This document shows, in pieces, positions 22,721-33,953 of a stretch of DNA of 64,000 nt. Position 1 is the stretch's first letter; every line of letters begins with the position of its first letter. Location of the stretch: contig BDSL01000004.1 of NCBI GenBank assembly GCA_003116995.1, forward strand, positions 1,550,001 through 1,614,000, in the 5' to 3' direction. Origin of the DNA: Yamagishiella unicocca (Eukaryota > Chlorophyta > Chlorophyceae > Chlamydomonadales > Volvocaceae). The position numbers and the translations under genes were made by a program. The notes under the pieces were generated by a model. It made no database searches and had not been told where the DNA came from. It worked only from the letters and a program-made list of their open reading frames with translations.

Positions 22721-23172
22721 TCATGGCAGAAGCAGTGAAATATTACCATTGGAGCCTGTCGGCAGCAGGTCCAAGGGAGTCCGCGGTGGAGAACCTGATG
22801 TGGCTGGACGAAACGGGCGCCAGATCTGCAGCTGCTGGGCCGACAGGATGCATGTGAGGAACGTGTTTTCACAAGGCTTACTACCCCTGACCTCACATGC
22901 ACGTGTGTACGTGTCCCAGCAGCCCCAGCCCGCAGACGCTTCACCACTCCCCTGTGCATGTACGGCACCCTCCAACACCACCAGGCGATGTGCCCGATGG
23001 TTCTTTCTACCTTCTGGTCTGGAACCCACTATAATAGCTACTACTACCATCCGCCCGCAGTGTGCAGTACCTCCAGGGAGGCCTGCAGCTGCTGCACGCA
23101 GCCTCCGCCAGCTTCCGTTCCCGCAGCCACGGCCACTGTGGTACCGTCCAAGCCTCGCACGAAGACCCGCAT
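21330..23172 (-). CDS. Tandem ubiquitin-like domain protein
   Basis: Four minus-strand exons keep phase: 23172-23071, 22670-22518, 21871-21738 and 21420-21330. They total 480 bases, giving 159 residues ending in TAA. Residues 1-81 read as a ubiquitin-like fold: MRVFVRGLDGTTVAV matches the first beta hairpin, ARLGIPPVHQLLTTLGGRPL the helix and next strand, and DDTLELSTRLPGG the last strand with a Gly-Gly end. Residues 85-159 form a second, more diverged copy (VTVDLEADTPMHVVKAQLA, LEVRHQRVMLAG, then a Cys-containing tail). The second copy ends in ERK rather than GG, so conjugation through the C-terminus is unlikely unless the precursor is cut after the internal LPGG. The partner pathway is unknown. 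The Met was chosen because it aligns with Met1 of ubiquitin. The gene sits between the two exonuclease-like paralogues. Confidence 0.8.
22982..23048 (+). repeat. Dispersed repeat family R1, copy 4 (in ubiquitin-like gene intron 1)
   Basis: CAGGCGATGTGCCCGATGG, CTACCTTCTGGTCTGG, then an ATAATAGCTACTACTACC end. It is antisense to the host gene and inside its first intron. Confidence 0.75.
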
Positions 23173-24750
23173 CGCGATAGATGCCTGGAGTGGCAGTAAG
23201 CACTGCGCTTGCTTGGGCGCCGGTATCGGCAGAGGCAGAGGCACAGGCACAGGCGAACAAGGACAGTGGGTAAGGCGGGAGAAGCAAGTCGGAGGAGGCT
23301 GGGACAAAGCGAGGTTGTCTGGTGCGTCGAGTCGCGATCGGTGTGGACAGCCCATGGACGCCGTCGATGCCATCGCGGCCGCTGCAGCTGGCTGGGAGAG
23401 GACTGCCCTCTTTGGGCTGGTGCGGCTAGGCGGTGTCCTCCAGCTGCGGACGAGCTGCGGAGCTGCAGAGCGCGCGCGCGCGGCTTGCCAAGCCGGCGCC
23501 CAAACAACAACCGAAGGTCCTCACCCGGTTTTATTTCCGAGAGGCCCTTAGGGCGCTCCTCGACCGACCTCTTTGCCACAGATCGCGACAATGGCAGCGC
23601 AAACTTTACCGATGAGGCGCATATGGTAAGGACAATTGGCGTTAAACGCATAACAACGCAGAAACGCGGCGAAATAAAGGAGCTTGCGGCTCGGCCCAGC
23701 CGAGATGCCGAACATAAAACGGGCCGACGGCGTCCCCAAGGACGCGCCTTCAATGTCACTTAAAACCAAAAGTCAGGCCAGCGTGCGATTCGTCGGCAAT
23801 CTTACGACACCAGGGCCAAATGTTTCCGACTTCTAAGCCTCAGTTCACCATCCAAAGGGAGAGGGTCTACAACAGCCGCATCATCGGGAGGACAATACCA
23901 CGTCTCCTCACTAGGACGAGAACCTAGCTTACCTGCGCAAGCGGATGGTCACGCGCCAACACATTAGCACCAGCGCACCCCGTGAATTCTTTTTCACAGC
24001 TGAGCACCCATGATGACAGCAAATCGGCCCAAGAACTGGTGGCAGCGCACGGCTCCAACCACGACTCCGACCGCGTGTCCCGAGCCTCACCCGCCCATTA
24101 CCGACTGCTCGTGCCTGGTTACCACTACCTTGCCCGCCCAAGTGACGAAGAGGCAGACTAGTTGCCGGTTGCCATGTCCGGCCCCCGGGTCCTGGCGAAG
24201 ACTTGAGCATACTGTAACTGCCAAGTGATAATCATAAGTCGTGCCTACATACCCGGTACCTCCTTGGCCCATTTTTGACTTACTAACTTGACGAACCTAC
24301 TCCAGTTTTTTTTACTTACTAACTTGACGAACCTACTCCAGTTTTTTTTTACTTACTAACTTGACGAACCTACTCCAGTTGTTGCAGCCTGAGGCGTGTG
24401 GCCTAGCCTCGCGGTTAGGTTATGCTTATTGTGGTTGCTGATGACACTGCTGCGTACACTTTCCCAGGCAACCGTCTTTTTTGGTGGTTGTACAACTACA
24501 ACAACAATGATGTTGTAGTCGTTCCGTGATACAAGACTGCATGCCGTTGCCGATCGTTGAATATGATATCGTTGCGAGGTAGTAGTCCTGCATGCTTGGA
24601 TCCGTCCCCGCAGTCTGCCCATTTCCGGGAATGGGCCCAGCGGCACCGCCCGTGCACCGCAAGCAAAAAGATCCCCCCCCGGCCCCCACGCACACACTGG
24701 TCCATCTAAAGCTAAGCAGTAAACGAGCACACTGGTCCAGAGCCAGTAGG
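23173..24750. other. Gap between ubiquitin-like gene and paralogue B
   Basis: No supported gene. It should include the 5' region of the minus-strand ubiquitin-like gene and the 3' UTR of paralogue B. A triple repeat is at 24277-24382. Confidence 0.4.
24277..24382. repeat. Triple repeat, about 37 bp
   Basis: ACTTACTAACTTGACGAACC followed by TACTCCAG and a T-run occurs three times in a row; the copies differ essentially only in T-run length. Confidence 0.9.
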
Positions 24751-27700
24751 CTACATTTGCATTGCTGGCGGCGCACGCGCCGCCCTCAGCCGGTCAAGCC
24801 TGCCTGCAGCTGTCGACACCGCGACCCACGGGACGGCCTCTCCCACCATCGCCGCCCACAGCTCCGGCAGGTGCCTCGCGGCGCCCGCCGCCACCGCCAC
24901 CTGGCCCTCCGTCAGCGGCCGAGACAGCCAGGAACTGAAACGTCGGGAAAGGCAGGCGGGCAAGTGGGAAAGCCGGCAGGGGCGTTGTAGGTCATTTGGT
25001 GGGAGGAGTCATGTGGGTCCGAACCGTCAATGGTGGGCAGGCAATTAGCGAGCAGGCAGGCAGGGCGTGCATGCTGGAGCTCAGCCGAGGCCACGTCTTC
25101 CAGCCGCGATACAGCCTGCAAGCAAGAACAAGTCCTGGTAGGCAACCGTTGCCGGTTACCACTCCTAAGGCACTCAATCTCGGCACTCAATCTCCTAGGG
25201 CACTCAATGTCGGCACTCAATATTCTAGGGCGGCGCTTGGGCACACCGCGGGCATCTCGGGACTCAGGGTTATGGCACGGTAGCTGAGCTGAGCTCTACG
25301 CTAGTTGATGGTATCCAAGCTTATTCGGCGACCGGGCAGTGCCCTGGACTGTCACTAGTTCCTCGCGGGACTGTCGAAGAGGCGGCGGTGGTGAGGCCCT
25401 CCCTACCTGTCGTTCTCGCTCGCGCCCGATAGCTCGTCCCGCAGCGCCGCGAAGTGCCACCCCACCAGCGTCCCCAGCAGCTGCGGCCGCTCCGACCACA
25501 GGCCCAGCTCCACCAGCGCCGTCTCGAGTGCGCCCACGTGCGCGTGCAGTTGAGCCATGGCGGCGGTGTCGGGCGGCAGGTACGACGCACTGGCGGCCGC
25601 CACCGGCAGCGGCGGCAGCGGCGGCAGCATGGCGACGACCGCGTCTAGCAGCACCCGCACGTCCAACACGGGGGCGATGGTAACTTTGATGGAAGCTTCC
25701 AGCAGGTCCACCACCTGGGAACGAGGTTGGGGTGGAGGTGAAATGGCTCGAGTTGCGTTGGTCAGGGCTGGGTGGGGTGGGTCACGGTTGGGTTGGGTTG
25801 GTCAGGGTTGGGTTGGGCTTCGTCGACGAGCGCGGATGCCAAGTTGTGCCTTGCGGTCCTCACCTTCTGCACTGCTGCTGACAGCAACCCCCAACATTCG
25901 TAGTAACAAGCTGCGGGACCCGCACAGCGCAGCCGGGCTCCCACCCGCTACCGTGGCCGGCCCCCAGCACCCGCACCTGCTCGCAGCCGTACACCACCTT
26001 CTGCACTCGGGGGCTCTCCAAGAACCCACTGAGGCTGTCCAGAACCATGCGCACCATAGCCGCCTCCTCCTCCACCGCGGCCGCCGCGGCGGCGCCGTCG
26101 TCGCCCGCCGCCGCCGCCGCCGCGCCGGCGGTGCAGTCGACCAGATACACCGCTCCAGGGAAGCCCATGCCGTACGACATGTCCAATTCACGGCCGTCAT
26201 CGCCGACAAACACCAGCGGCGGCGCATACAGCGTCACGAAGGCGGGCCCACCGGCGCTGTACTGTACGGCAAGGCCGAGCATCTGGGAGTTGTAGCAGTG
26301 CTCTACCATCATCGCGTACTCGGCTGAGTAGGGGCTGTGAACCAGGTACACCTGGGTGTCGGGCAGCGGCGGTGGCTGCGGCGGCTGCGGCGGCTCAGCG
26401 TTGATATCGTGCAGCGGAGGCTGGTGCTGCTGCTGGTGCTGATAGTGTTGCTGGTGGTACTGGCCGAAAAAATCGTCGCCAGGACCTTGCTGGTGGTGCT
26501 GGTGGTGCTGGTGCTGCAGCTCGTGATACTCGTGCGGCAGCTCAAGGGAAGGTGCGGGCGCTATTGCCCCCCAAGTCGCTGGGGTTGCCTCTCGGGCTGC
26601 TTCCCAAGCACCCTCAACCACCGGCGGCGCAGCGTACCCCGCAGCACCCTCCACCGCAGCACCCTCCACCGCTGCCGTCTCCTCCTGTGGCACGTCCTCC
26701 TGTGGCACGTCCTCCCGTCGTAGCTCAGCGCTGTGGGCCCGAACTGGCACCGGCACTGGCATTGGCACGGCCGTAGGCACTGGCACCGCCATTGGCACTG
26801 GCACGGCGATTGGCACCGGCACCGTAAGGGCTTCCGGCGATTCGGAGCGTGGGGGCTGCTGCTCGGGTGCCCGGGCCGCCTCTCCAACCAACGCGGCCAC
26901 CGCGGCCTCGGCGTCCTCCTCCAAGTCAAGCTCGTCATCTGGAGGCAGCGGCAGGTCTCTCCAACCCACCTCCCACACCGCAGCGCCGAGCGGCGGCTCC
27001 AGTTCGCTCTGCAGCTGCCCCTCCGTTTGCGCCGCCCACTCCTCCAGCCCCCCGCGCCCCGCCCCGCCGTCGTGATGCAGGGCCTGCTGCTCTCGCTCTT
27101 CCGCCGCCAGCTGCAGCAGTTCTGGGCACACCAGCCGGACGGTCACGCTGCCGCTGCCATCGCTCTGTGGGCAGGAGGGGGCCAGCCAACAGTGCGCGAG
27201 GGAGGGGAGGGGTTTATGCTTCAGGGTTTCGAACCCAAGGCGTGCTGCGGTGTCGTGTGATGTGGCGCGGGTGGCAGGGGCGAGTTGGAGAGAAGACGGG
27301 GCGCGAGCGGCGACGCTCACCTCAGCCGGCCAGCGAACCTTAAACACTCGCGGCTCCTCGCCCAGCTCCACCAATAGGTTGTAATCGCCGCGGCGGCGAA
27401 CTATGATGCGGCTCAGCACGGCCTCAACCACGTGGAGAGGCAGCTCGTGAGGCCGAGGGCGCGTGGCGAGCAGCCGCACGGCGCATCGCTTGGCGGTGGC
27501 GGCGGCGACGGCGCGCGCGCCGGTGGCGCCTCGGAGCCGCGAGTCGTGGCTCAGGCGGCTGGACAGCTCCGATTCAAACGCGGACTTCTTCTCCTCCGAT
27601 CGCTGCTTGGCGGCGTACTGTTTAGCAGCGTCCTTCGCCCTCTTTTGCTGCCGCTGTTGTTCCTGCTGTTGAGGAGCTGGGACCTTAAACATGGTCGCGG

Positions 27701-30700
27701 TGGGGTTGGGTATGGAGGGACCCGCGGCGCCGGCGGCGTCTGGGTCGGAGGCGGCGCAGGTAGCGGAGTCGGTCAGGCAGGCATTGCGCGCGGGGGATGA
27801 TGCAATGCTGGGGGCGGTGGCGGGTGAGTGTGTTTGCTGCACGGGGCCTTGGCCGCTCATCCTCCCCGGCTGGTCCTCCAGGCTTTCGTCGGCCAGGCTT
27901 TGCGTGTGGGTCGACGAAGCGGCGGTGTTGGCTGCGCCAACTTGGGAGCAGGCTGGATCACCGGTTGCGGAGTCAGACAGATGGCCCTGCGCTGTGCCGC
28001 ACTGCTGTCCCCGCTCCAGCTGTTCCTGTGCCTGCTGTGCCTGCTGCTGGTCTTGTTCTTGGGACCTCACCAACCGCTGCTGCTGCTGGTCTTGTTCTTG
28101 GGACCTCACCAACCGCTGCTGCTGCTGGTCTTGTTCTTGGGACCTCACCACCCGCTGCTGCTCCCGCTGCTGCTCTTGGCCATGCGCCAGCTGCTCTCCG
28201 ATTGACTGCCCAGGTCGTTGCTGTTGCACACCAGACTGCTCATGCGCCCCCTCAATGACACCCCTGCTAGACTCCTGGTCCTCGATCCACAGCTCCCACT
28301 CCTCAACCCTTTCTGCGCCTCGAATGGGTGCTTCCTGTACCTGCTGCTGCTGCTGTGCCTGCTGCTGCTGTCCAACTTCCACCGCCGTCGGCGTCGAAAC
28401 GCCGGGGGAAGCGGTTCGGGGCTCGGCCCGTCCATGAAGCTCAGGCAGCCCTACACCCCTAACCTGTTGTTCCTGCTGCTCCTGCTGTTGCGGCTGCAGC
28501 ATTGGCACTGGGACAGGGACAGGTAGGCCGCCACGTTGTTCCTGCTGTTGCGGCTGCAGCATTAGCACTGGGAGCGGGACAGGCACGCCGCCATGGCCAA
28601 GCTGCGATGGAGGCTCCTCAAACGCGACGCGCGCAGCCGCAGAGGATGTGGCAGCAGCACCGTCCACCGTGTCGCCGCCTGCACTTGCGGGGCGCGACTC
28701 ATCAGGTGCGCCGGCCACCTCCTGGGGCAGTAGTACCGGCCCGCTCCTCGCGCTGCTGCCCGGAGGCGGGCGCCCGGCCTCGCCCTCGCCCTCCTCCACA
28801 GCCTCAGCCCGCTCCCCAGCCGCACTCCGCGTGTCCGGCCGGCTAGCAACGGAGCCCATTAGCCCCGCGCCGGCAGGATCCCGACTGCTGCTACTGCCGC
28901 CGGCGGCGGCGGCGGCGGTGGCAGCCGCTGCGGCCGCACTGGCGCTGGCCGCCTGTGGGGCTGCAGGATGCTCGCCAGGGACCGCCATCGCAGCAGCAAC
29001 CGCGGCGGCGGCGGAAGCTGCGCGCGCATCAGGTTGTTGGCGCTGCCTCGAGCTGGACGATCCGATGATGCCGAGTGCAGCCGCCTTAGCTGCCCGCGCC
29101 AAGGCGGCCCTCACGGCGGCGGAGGTGGCTGCAGCGGTGGCGGCGGCCGCAGCCATGGCGGAAGCGTTGGCGGCCGCAGCGCCCGAGGTCACCATCGCCA
29201 TGGACGCCGGGTGTGGCGACGTGGAGCGCGGCTTCGGAGCCGGGTCGGCCCCGGAGGAGCTGGACCTAGGCTTGCGCTCCTGGACGGTGGAGGCGGCGGT
29301 GGTGGCGGCGGTGGTGGCAGCCGCGGCGCGCGGCGACACAGGAGAGTCCTCCTGGAGATGCTGCTGCCGCTGTTGTCTCGCTGCCGGGCCTGATGGCGGT
29401 GGTTCGGGCCTAAGGGTGGTCCCGCTGGGACCTGGCAGCTGGCGGACCAGCTGCAGCAGCTGGGGGCAGACTAGCCGCACGGCGTAGTGCTGGGAGCCCT
29501 GCAAGCCACACGGCACAGGGCACAGGGCGGAGCACGGCACAGCACAGGGCACAGCATAGCACGGCACAGGGCGGGGCAGAGCGGCGCAAGGGTGTTGGCG
29601 GGGATTGGGCCTGGGTGTGCCACGTAACAGCACGTGGATGCCAGGAAACAGCACGTGGCAGGGGTTTCGGAGGACGTGCGGGCGCGTGGGCGACTCAACC
29701 CTCGAGGCGGACACGTCGCCCTCCTCACCATTGGCACCAACTGGAACACATCCGGTTCCCGAGCAGCAACCTGCCGCAGCGACTGCCCAAGCTGTTGCGC
29801 GACGGTGGGACCCAGCGCCGCCGGCACCTGCACGCCCAGCTGGGAGAGAGGCAGCTGGTGCGGCGGCGGCGCCGAAACCAAAAGGCGCACGAAGCAGCGC
29901 TGGGCGGCGGCGACGGCGGCGGCCTGCAGCGCCTGCTTTCCCTGCGCAGCGGTGCGCCAGTCGCCTCCGTCGGCACAGGAAGCGGCACCGCCGCCGCTCT
30001 GCTGTTGCGAGTGCGGCGTGACTGCGGGCGGCGGGAAGCGAGCCAGCAACGCCAGCTCCAGGGGCGTGATTGCGGCGACGGCGACAGCAGCAGCAGCGCC
30101 GTGCACGTCCGCAGCCGCTGACCGACCCGCGGGTCCGCCTCGGATCGCCGTGTCCACAGAAGCGCTGACCGACTCGTGGCGGCCCTGTCGGCGCTGCTGC
30201 GTCAGCTGCTGGGACAGCTGCTGAGGTTGGGTCGGTGCTTGCGAGAGCCAGCTGGAGCTCGCTGTGCTCACACTTGGGTGCAGGTGGGAGCCCGCTGGCG
30301 CCTGCCGCTCGCTTCGGCCGCCGATGGCGGCTGCTGCCTGGTGCTGCCCGTGCTGCTGATGCTGCTGGTGCTGCTGGTGCTGCTGGTGCCTTCCCAGCTG
30401 CTGCTGGTGCTGAGCTACCGGTGGCTGTTCGAGTTGGTGCTGCTGCCTCCCCCGCTGCTGCTGGTGCTCTTGACCCGCGAGGCCCAGCAGCATGGGACAC
30501 ACCAGTCGGACCGCGTAATGCCTCTCGCCCTGCAGGCAGTAGCAGCAAGCAGTGGCAGTGGCAGCGGCAGTAGCAGCAGGGTTCATTAACAGCGGCCCTC
30601 GGCGCCAGCAGAAGCAGCGCAGTAGCAGGGCCTCCAGGTGAGCCCCGCCCACACCCCGTGGCTACCGTGAACCTAAAGTCACGCAGCAGCAGCCACCCGT

Positions 30701-33700
30701 CGGCCCCGCTCCTTCTTGTACGGTTACGGCACCTGCCGTACGCCGTCAGCAGAGTTGTACGACCACGCATCTCCCAGCGCGACCCGGTCCTCTTGGGGGC
30801 CACACACGCTCAACACGGAACCCTCACTCCGGGGGGCGCGTGGCGCTCACCCCGTGGGTTGCCAGGAAAACCCGTGTACGAAAGCAAAACCGTTTAGAAC
30901 AGACTTTTTGAGATGCAAGCTGGAGAACTTGGTTGAAACTAAACGTCCGAGGTCATACGTCGAACTTCGGCGGCTATGCCTATTTCCGTGGGTGGGGTGG
31001 GGACGCCGTCCGCGCCTTTCCCCATCCCCGCCAACCAGCCGGGGCCCCGGCCCCGAATGCTCCGCTGCCTCTTTCTCCTTCCGCTTCGGACCTCACCTGC
31101 GGTACCACCTGCAGCAGCAACGGCTCCTCGGCGCACAGCAGCCACAGGTTGCGGGCGGGGCGAGCGCCGCCAAGCAGCCGCGGCAGCTGCTCACCCAGCT
31201 GCTGGAGGTCCATCTGGTGGGGCGGCGGCGCCGCCGCCAGCAGCCGTACAATGCTAACCTTGGTGGCGGCGACGGCGGCGGTCTGCTCCTGGAGCGGGTC
31301 GGTGGCGGCGCCAGCTGCCGCCGCCGGGAAGCGGCGAAGGAGCTCCTGCTCTAGAGGGCTGACCCGTGGTTCGGTCCTTGGCGACGCTGAGTCGGACCGG
31401 GAGGCTGCGGAGGGGTCGGCGGCCTTGTCGGGGTTGGCGGAGAGGCCGCCGGAGGACCCGCCCGAACGCGCAGAGACGGCCACGGCCACGGCTGTGCGCA
31501 AAAGCGCCTCGGCATCTAGCACCACAACCTCGCCGCAATACTTAACCCAGGTGACGCTCAGGAAAGGACAGCCACCGCCGCCGCGGCCGCCACCACCGCC
31601 GCTGGTCCCTGCGATCAGGTCCCGGATCACGGCCCGACTCCCGCCGTCGATCTCCGCTTCCAGTGCAAGGTCGGGGCTCAGCAGCCGGATATCGTCGACC
31701 AGCTCCGCCTGCGGATGGGTCCGGTACGGCACATGACTCACGTCAGCGCCCAGGCGGGTTACCATGCCTGACCCGTACCTGACGCGCACACGCATGTAGC
31801 TACCGGCACACGCCGACCCCCCAGTCCCCACTCCTCTCGCGTCCCGGACGCAACCGACAGCTCCCATCGTACTTCATGCGTACCGCACCACGACGAGCTC
31901 GACCATATGACCCCTGCGAGCACACAGCTTCCCACGCTACGCTACCGTACCCCACGCCGCTTCCCGTACCACAGCATACTGTACGGTACAAGTACACAGT
32001 ACCCTGCCAGCGCGCCGCCGGTGAGCCTCACCACCCTCCATCTGAAACACCTAAAGCACGCGCCTTCTGACCCCGGTTGGTTTTGCCCTGCCAGGCGGCC
32101 CCCCCACCCCCCCGCCAGGCGGCCCGGGTCGGCATTCGGGCGGGTCGGGACCGGGACCGAACCGCGCTGTCCGCTCTCCCATAGCTCACCACCTCCCCCA
32201 GTTCTCCTGCTAGCGCCCAAAACCGGTTCTGCGAAACGTTTCCGTGCGTCGCGCGGGGTCCTCGCTTCCTGTCGTCTCGCCGTAGCCGCTTTAGCTTAGC
32301 CGCCAAAGGTCATATTACGACCTTCGGCTTTAGTATCCCCAACCCAGTTCTCCAGCATGCATCTCAAAACGTCTGTTTTAATCGTTTTTTTCGGGCATCC
32401 ACGGGTCTTCCTCGACCCCCCCCCCCCGCCAGGCGGCCCCCCACCGCCCCCCCACCGGCCCACCACCGCCGCCGCCTCACCACGCTCCTGCTGCGCGGTC
32501 CGCACGGTCCGCTACGGATGGAGGCCACCACCGACGAAACCAGCCGCCACACCCTGCCCCGCAGAGAGCCGTCACACGCCACCGACGCGGCCATCTCCAG
32601 CTGCCGCCAGTCTGCGGCTGGTCCGTTGCCGCTCCTCACTTGCTGCTCCTGGAGCTGCTGCTGGTGCTGCTGCTGGTGCTGCTGCTGGTGCTGCTGCTGG
32701 TGCGCCTGACGCACGGGATGCGGCTGGTGCGCCTGGCGCGCGGGATGCGGCTGGTTTCCCGGTGCAAGGAGCGGCAGCCGGTGCGGTGTGGTCGCAACCG
32801 CGGCCACGGCCGCGGCCCTCGCACGCAGCACGTTGAGGTTGAGGAAGACGACCTCGGACTTCTGCGGGGTCCTAGAGACGCGGAACGCGCCATGGCTGTC
32901 CGGGCTCCTCAGCAGGCCGCCCAGGCTACGGAAGGCCGCCCAGGCTGGGTCGTCCCACAGGCCGGGGTGGTGCTGGCGTAGGTATTTGGCAAGCGCCCCC
33001 ACGGCGCGCGTGTTTTGAGGGTTGAGGGCCTCCTGGCTGAACAGCCACACCGCCGCCACGCGGCGCAGCGAGTGCGCCACCGACAGCACCGGCTGGGAGG
33101 TGGCGGGCCAGGCGGCATCCGCCAGCTCGCGCACCTGTAGGGGGTTGCTGCACGAGGACTCTCGTTCGTCCCAGCCGTCATCGTCGTCGCCGCCGCCGCC
33201 GCCGCCGCTGCTGCTGCTGCTCCCACCATCGCGGTGGCTTTCGCGGTCACCGGCGCGCCGCCGGGCCGGGGGTCGGGCCGGCGACGGTCGACCGGCTGGA
33301 GTCACAAATCCGCTGGCGCCGCTGCCGGCGTTGTCAACGGCGGCATGCTGCCGCTGAAGCGACCCTGACCTCGCTGACGCCGAGCCGACCGGTGTCGCGG
33401 CCTGGGGCCGCATGTATTGCGGCCGCAGCGGTCCCTCCACGCAATGCTCCGAAACCCCGGTCGTACTCGCCGGTCCGGATTGCGCGCTGCTGGCCGCCAG
33501 GCGCAGCGCCTCTTCGTCTAGCCAGACCTGGTCGGCGAAGCCGCCGCCGTTGAGCGCCGTCCGCTGCGTTTGGAACACGCGCATGCTCTTGTCGGCCTTG
33601 AGGAAGGTGACGACCCTCGCACTGCTGCTGCCATCACAGGTGGCGCCCCAGAATGCGGTGTGATGGGCGCATAGGTAGTCCGCCAGGCGTTGGACAGTGG

Positions 33701-33953
33701 GCCGCTCCAAGCCATGCGTGTAGTACTGCTCCGCGACCCAGATCGCTATCAAGCGTCGCTGGCGCTGCTGCGAGGAGTCACCCGTGGACGACGGCCACAC
33801 CGCCGCAGCTAGGAGACGCACTCGTTCGACGCCATCGTTTGGCGGATGCTGCTGATGATGCTGGGCAGACCGCTCGGCAGAACCGGTGGGGGAGGAAGAG
33901 GAGGTGGCGGCCTTTGCGGCGCCAAAGCTACCGGCACGGAGGCGGCCGCCCAA
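24751..33953 (-). CDS. DEDD exonuclease-like protein with repeated winged-helix-like modules, paralogue B (5' end open)
   Basis: Minus-strand exons: about 33953-32532, 31708-31097, 30529-29729, 29498-27321, 27164-25977, 25714-25407 and 24934-24751 (stop). All later joins are in phase and give about 2,230 residues. No ATG opens the first exon before an in-frame stop near 34003, so more 5' exons are expected. The N-terminus has two related blocks (QRLADYLCAHHTAFW ... MRVFQT; GALAKYLRQHHPGLW ... FRVSRT). Three copies follow of a module patterned LLxxFP ... VRLLxxxPPPHQLPLxxLG ... EPxVFQLVP|GxxHYAVRLVCPxLLQL, each split by a phase-0 intron at the bar. Between modules lie long Gln, Ala and Pro-Val low-complexity stretches. 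The C-terminal domain (YLVHSPYSAEYAMMVEHCY, MLGLAVQYSAGG, AVYLVDC, VVYGCEQ, IAPVLDVRVLL) resembles RNase D/EXD1 without the usual acidic residues. The penultimate exon is 308 bases, exactly as in paralogue A, with about 45 of 102 residues identical by eye. Confidence 0.7.
25165..25235. repeat. Short repeat GGCACTCAAT
   Basis: Four copies of GGCACTCAAT or a close variant, separated by short spacers, lie in the intron between the last two exons of paralogue B. Confidence 0.6.
28041..28160 (-). repeat. Three 39-bp coding repeats (RSQEQDQQQQRLV)
   Basis: Within the large exon of paralogue B a 39-bp unit encoding RSQEQDQQQQRLV occurs three times with very few differences, inside a longer Gln-rich tract. 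Confidence 0.85.
30861..30977 (+). repeat. Dispersed repeat family R2, plus-orientation copy
   Basis: About 115 bp containing AGGAAAACCCGTG, GTTTAGAACAGAC, TTTTTGAGATGCAAGCTGG, AGAACTTGGTTG and a TTCGGCGGCT end. It is matched in inverted orientation at 32294-32415. It lies in the paralogue B intron between 31096 and 30530. Confidence 0.8.
32294..32415 (-). repeat. Dispersed repeat family R2, minus-orientation copy
   Basis: On the minus strand it reads GAGGAAGACCCGTGGATGCC, AAAACAGACGTTTTGAGATG, CATGCTGGAGAACTGGGTTG and TTTGGCGGCT, parallel to 30861-30977. It lies in the next upstream intron of paralogue B, so the two inverted copies flank the exon at 31097-31708. Confidence 0.8.

Noticed and set aside
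27691..28437. Plus-strand frame of about 250 codons rich in Cys and Ser
   Set aside because: It is the complement of the Gln-rich exon of paralogue B; CAG-rich DNA gives Leu/Cys/Ala frames on the other strand.
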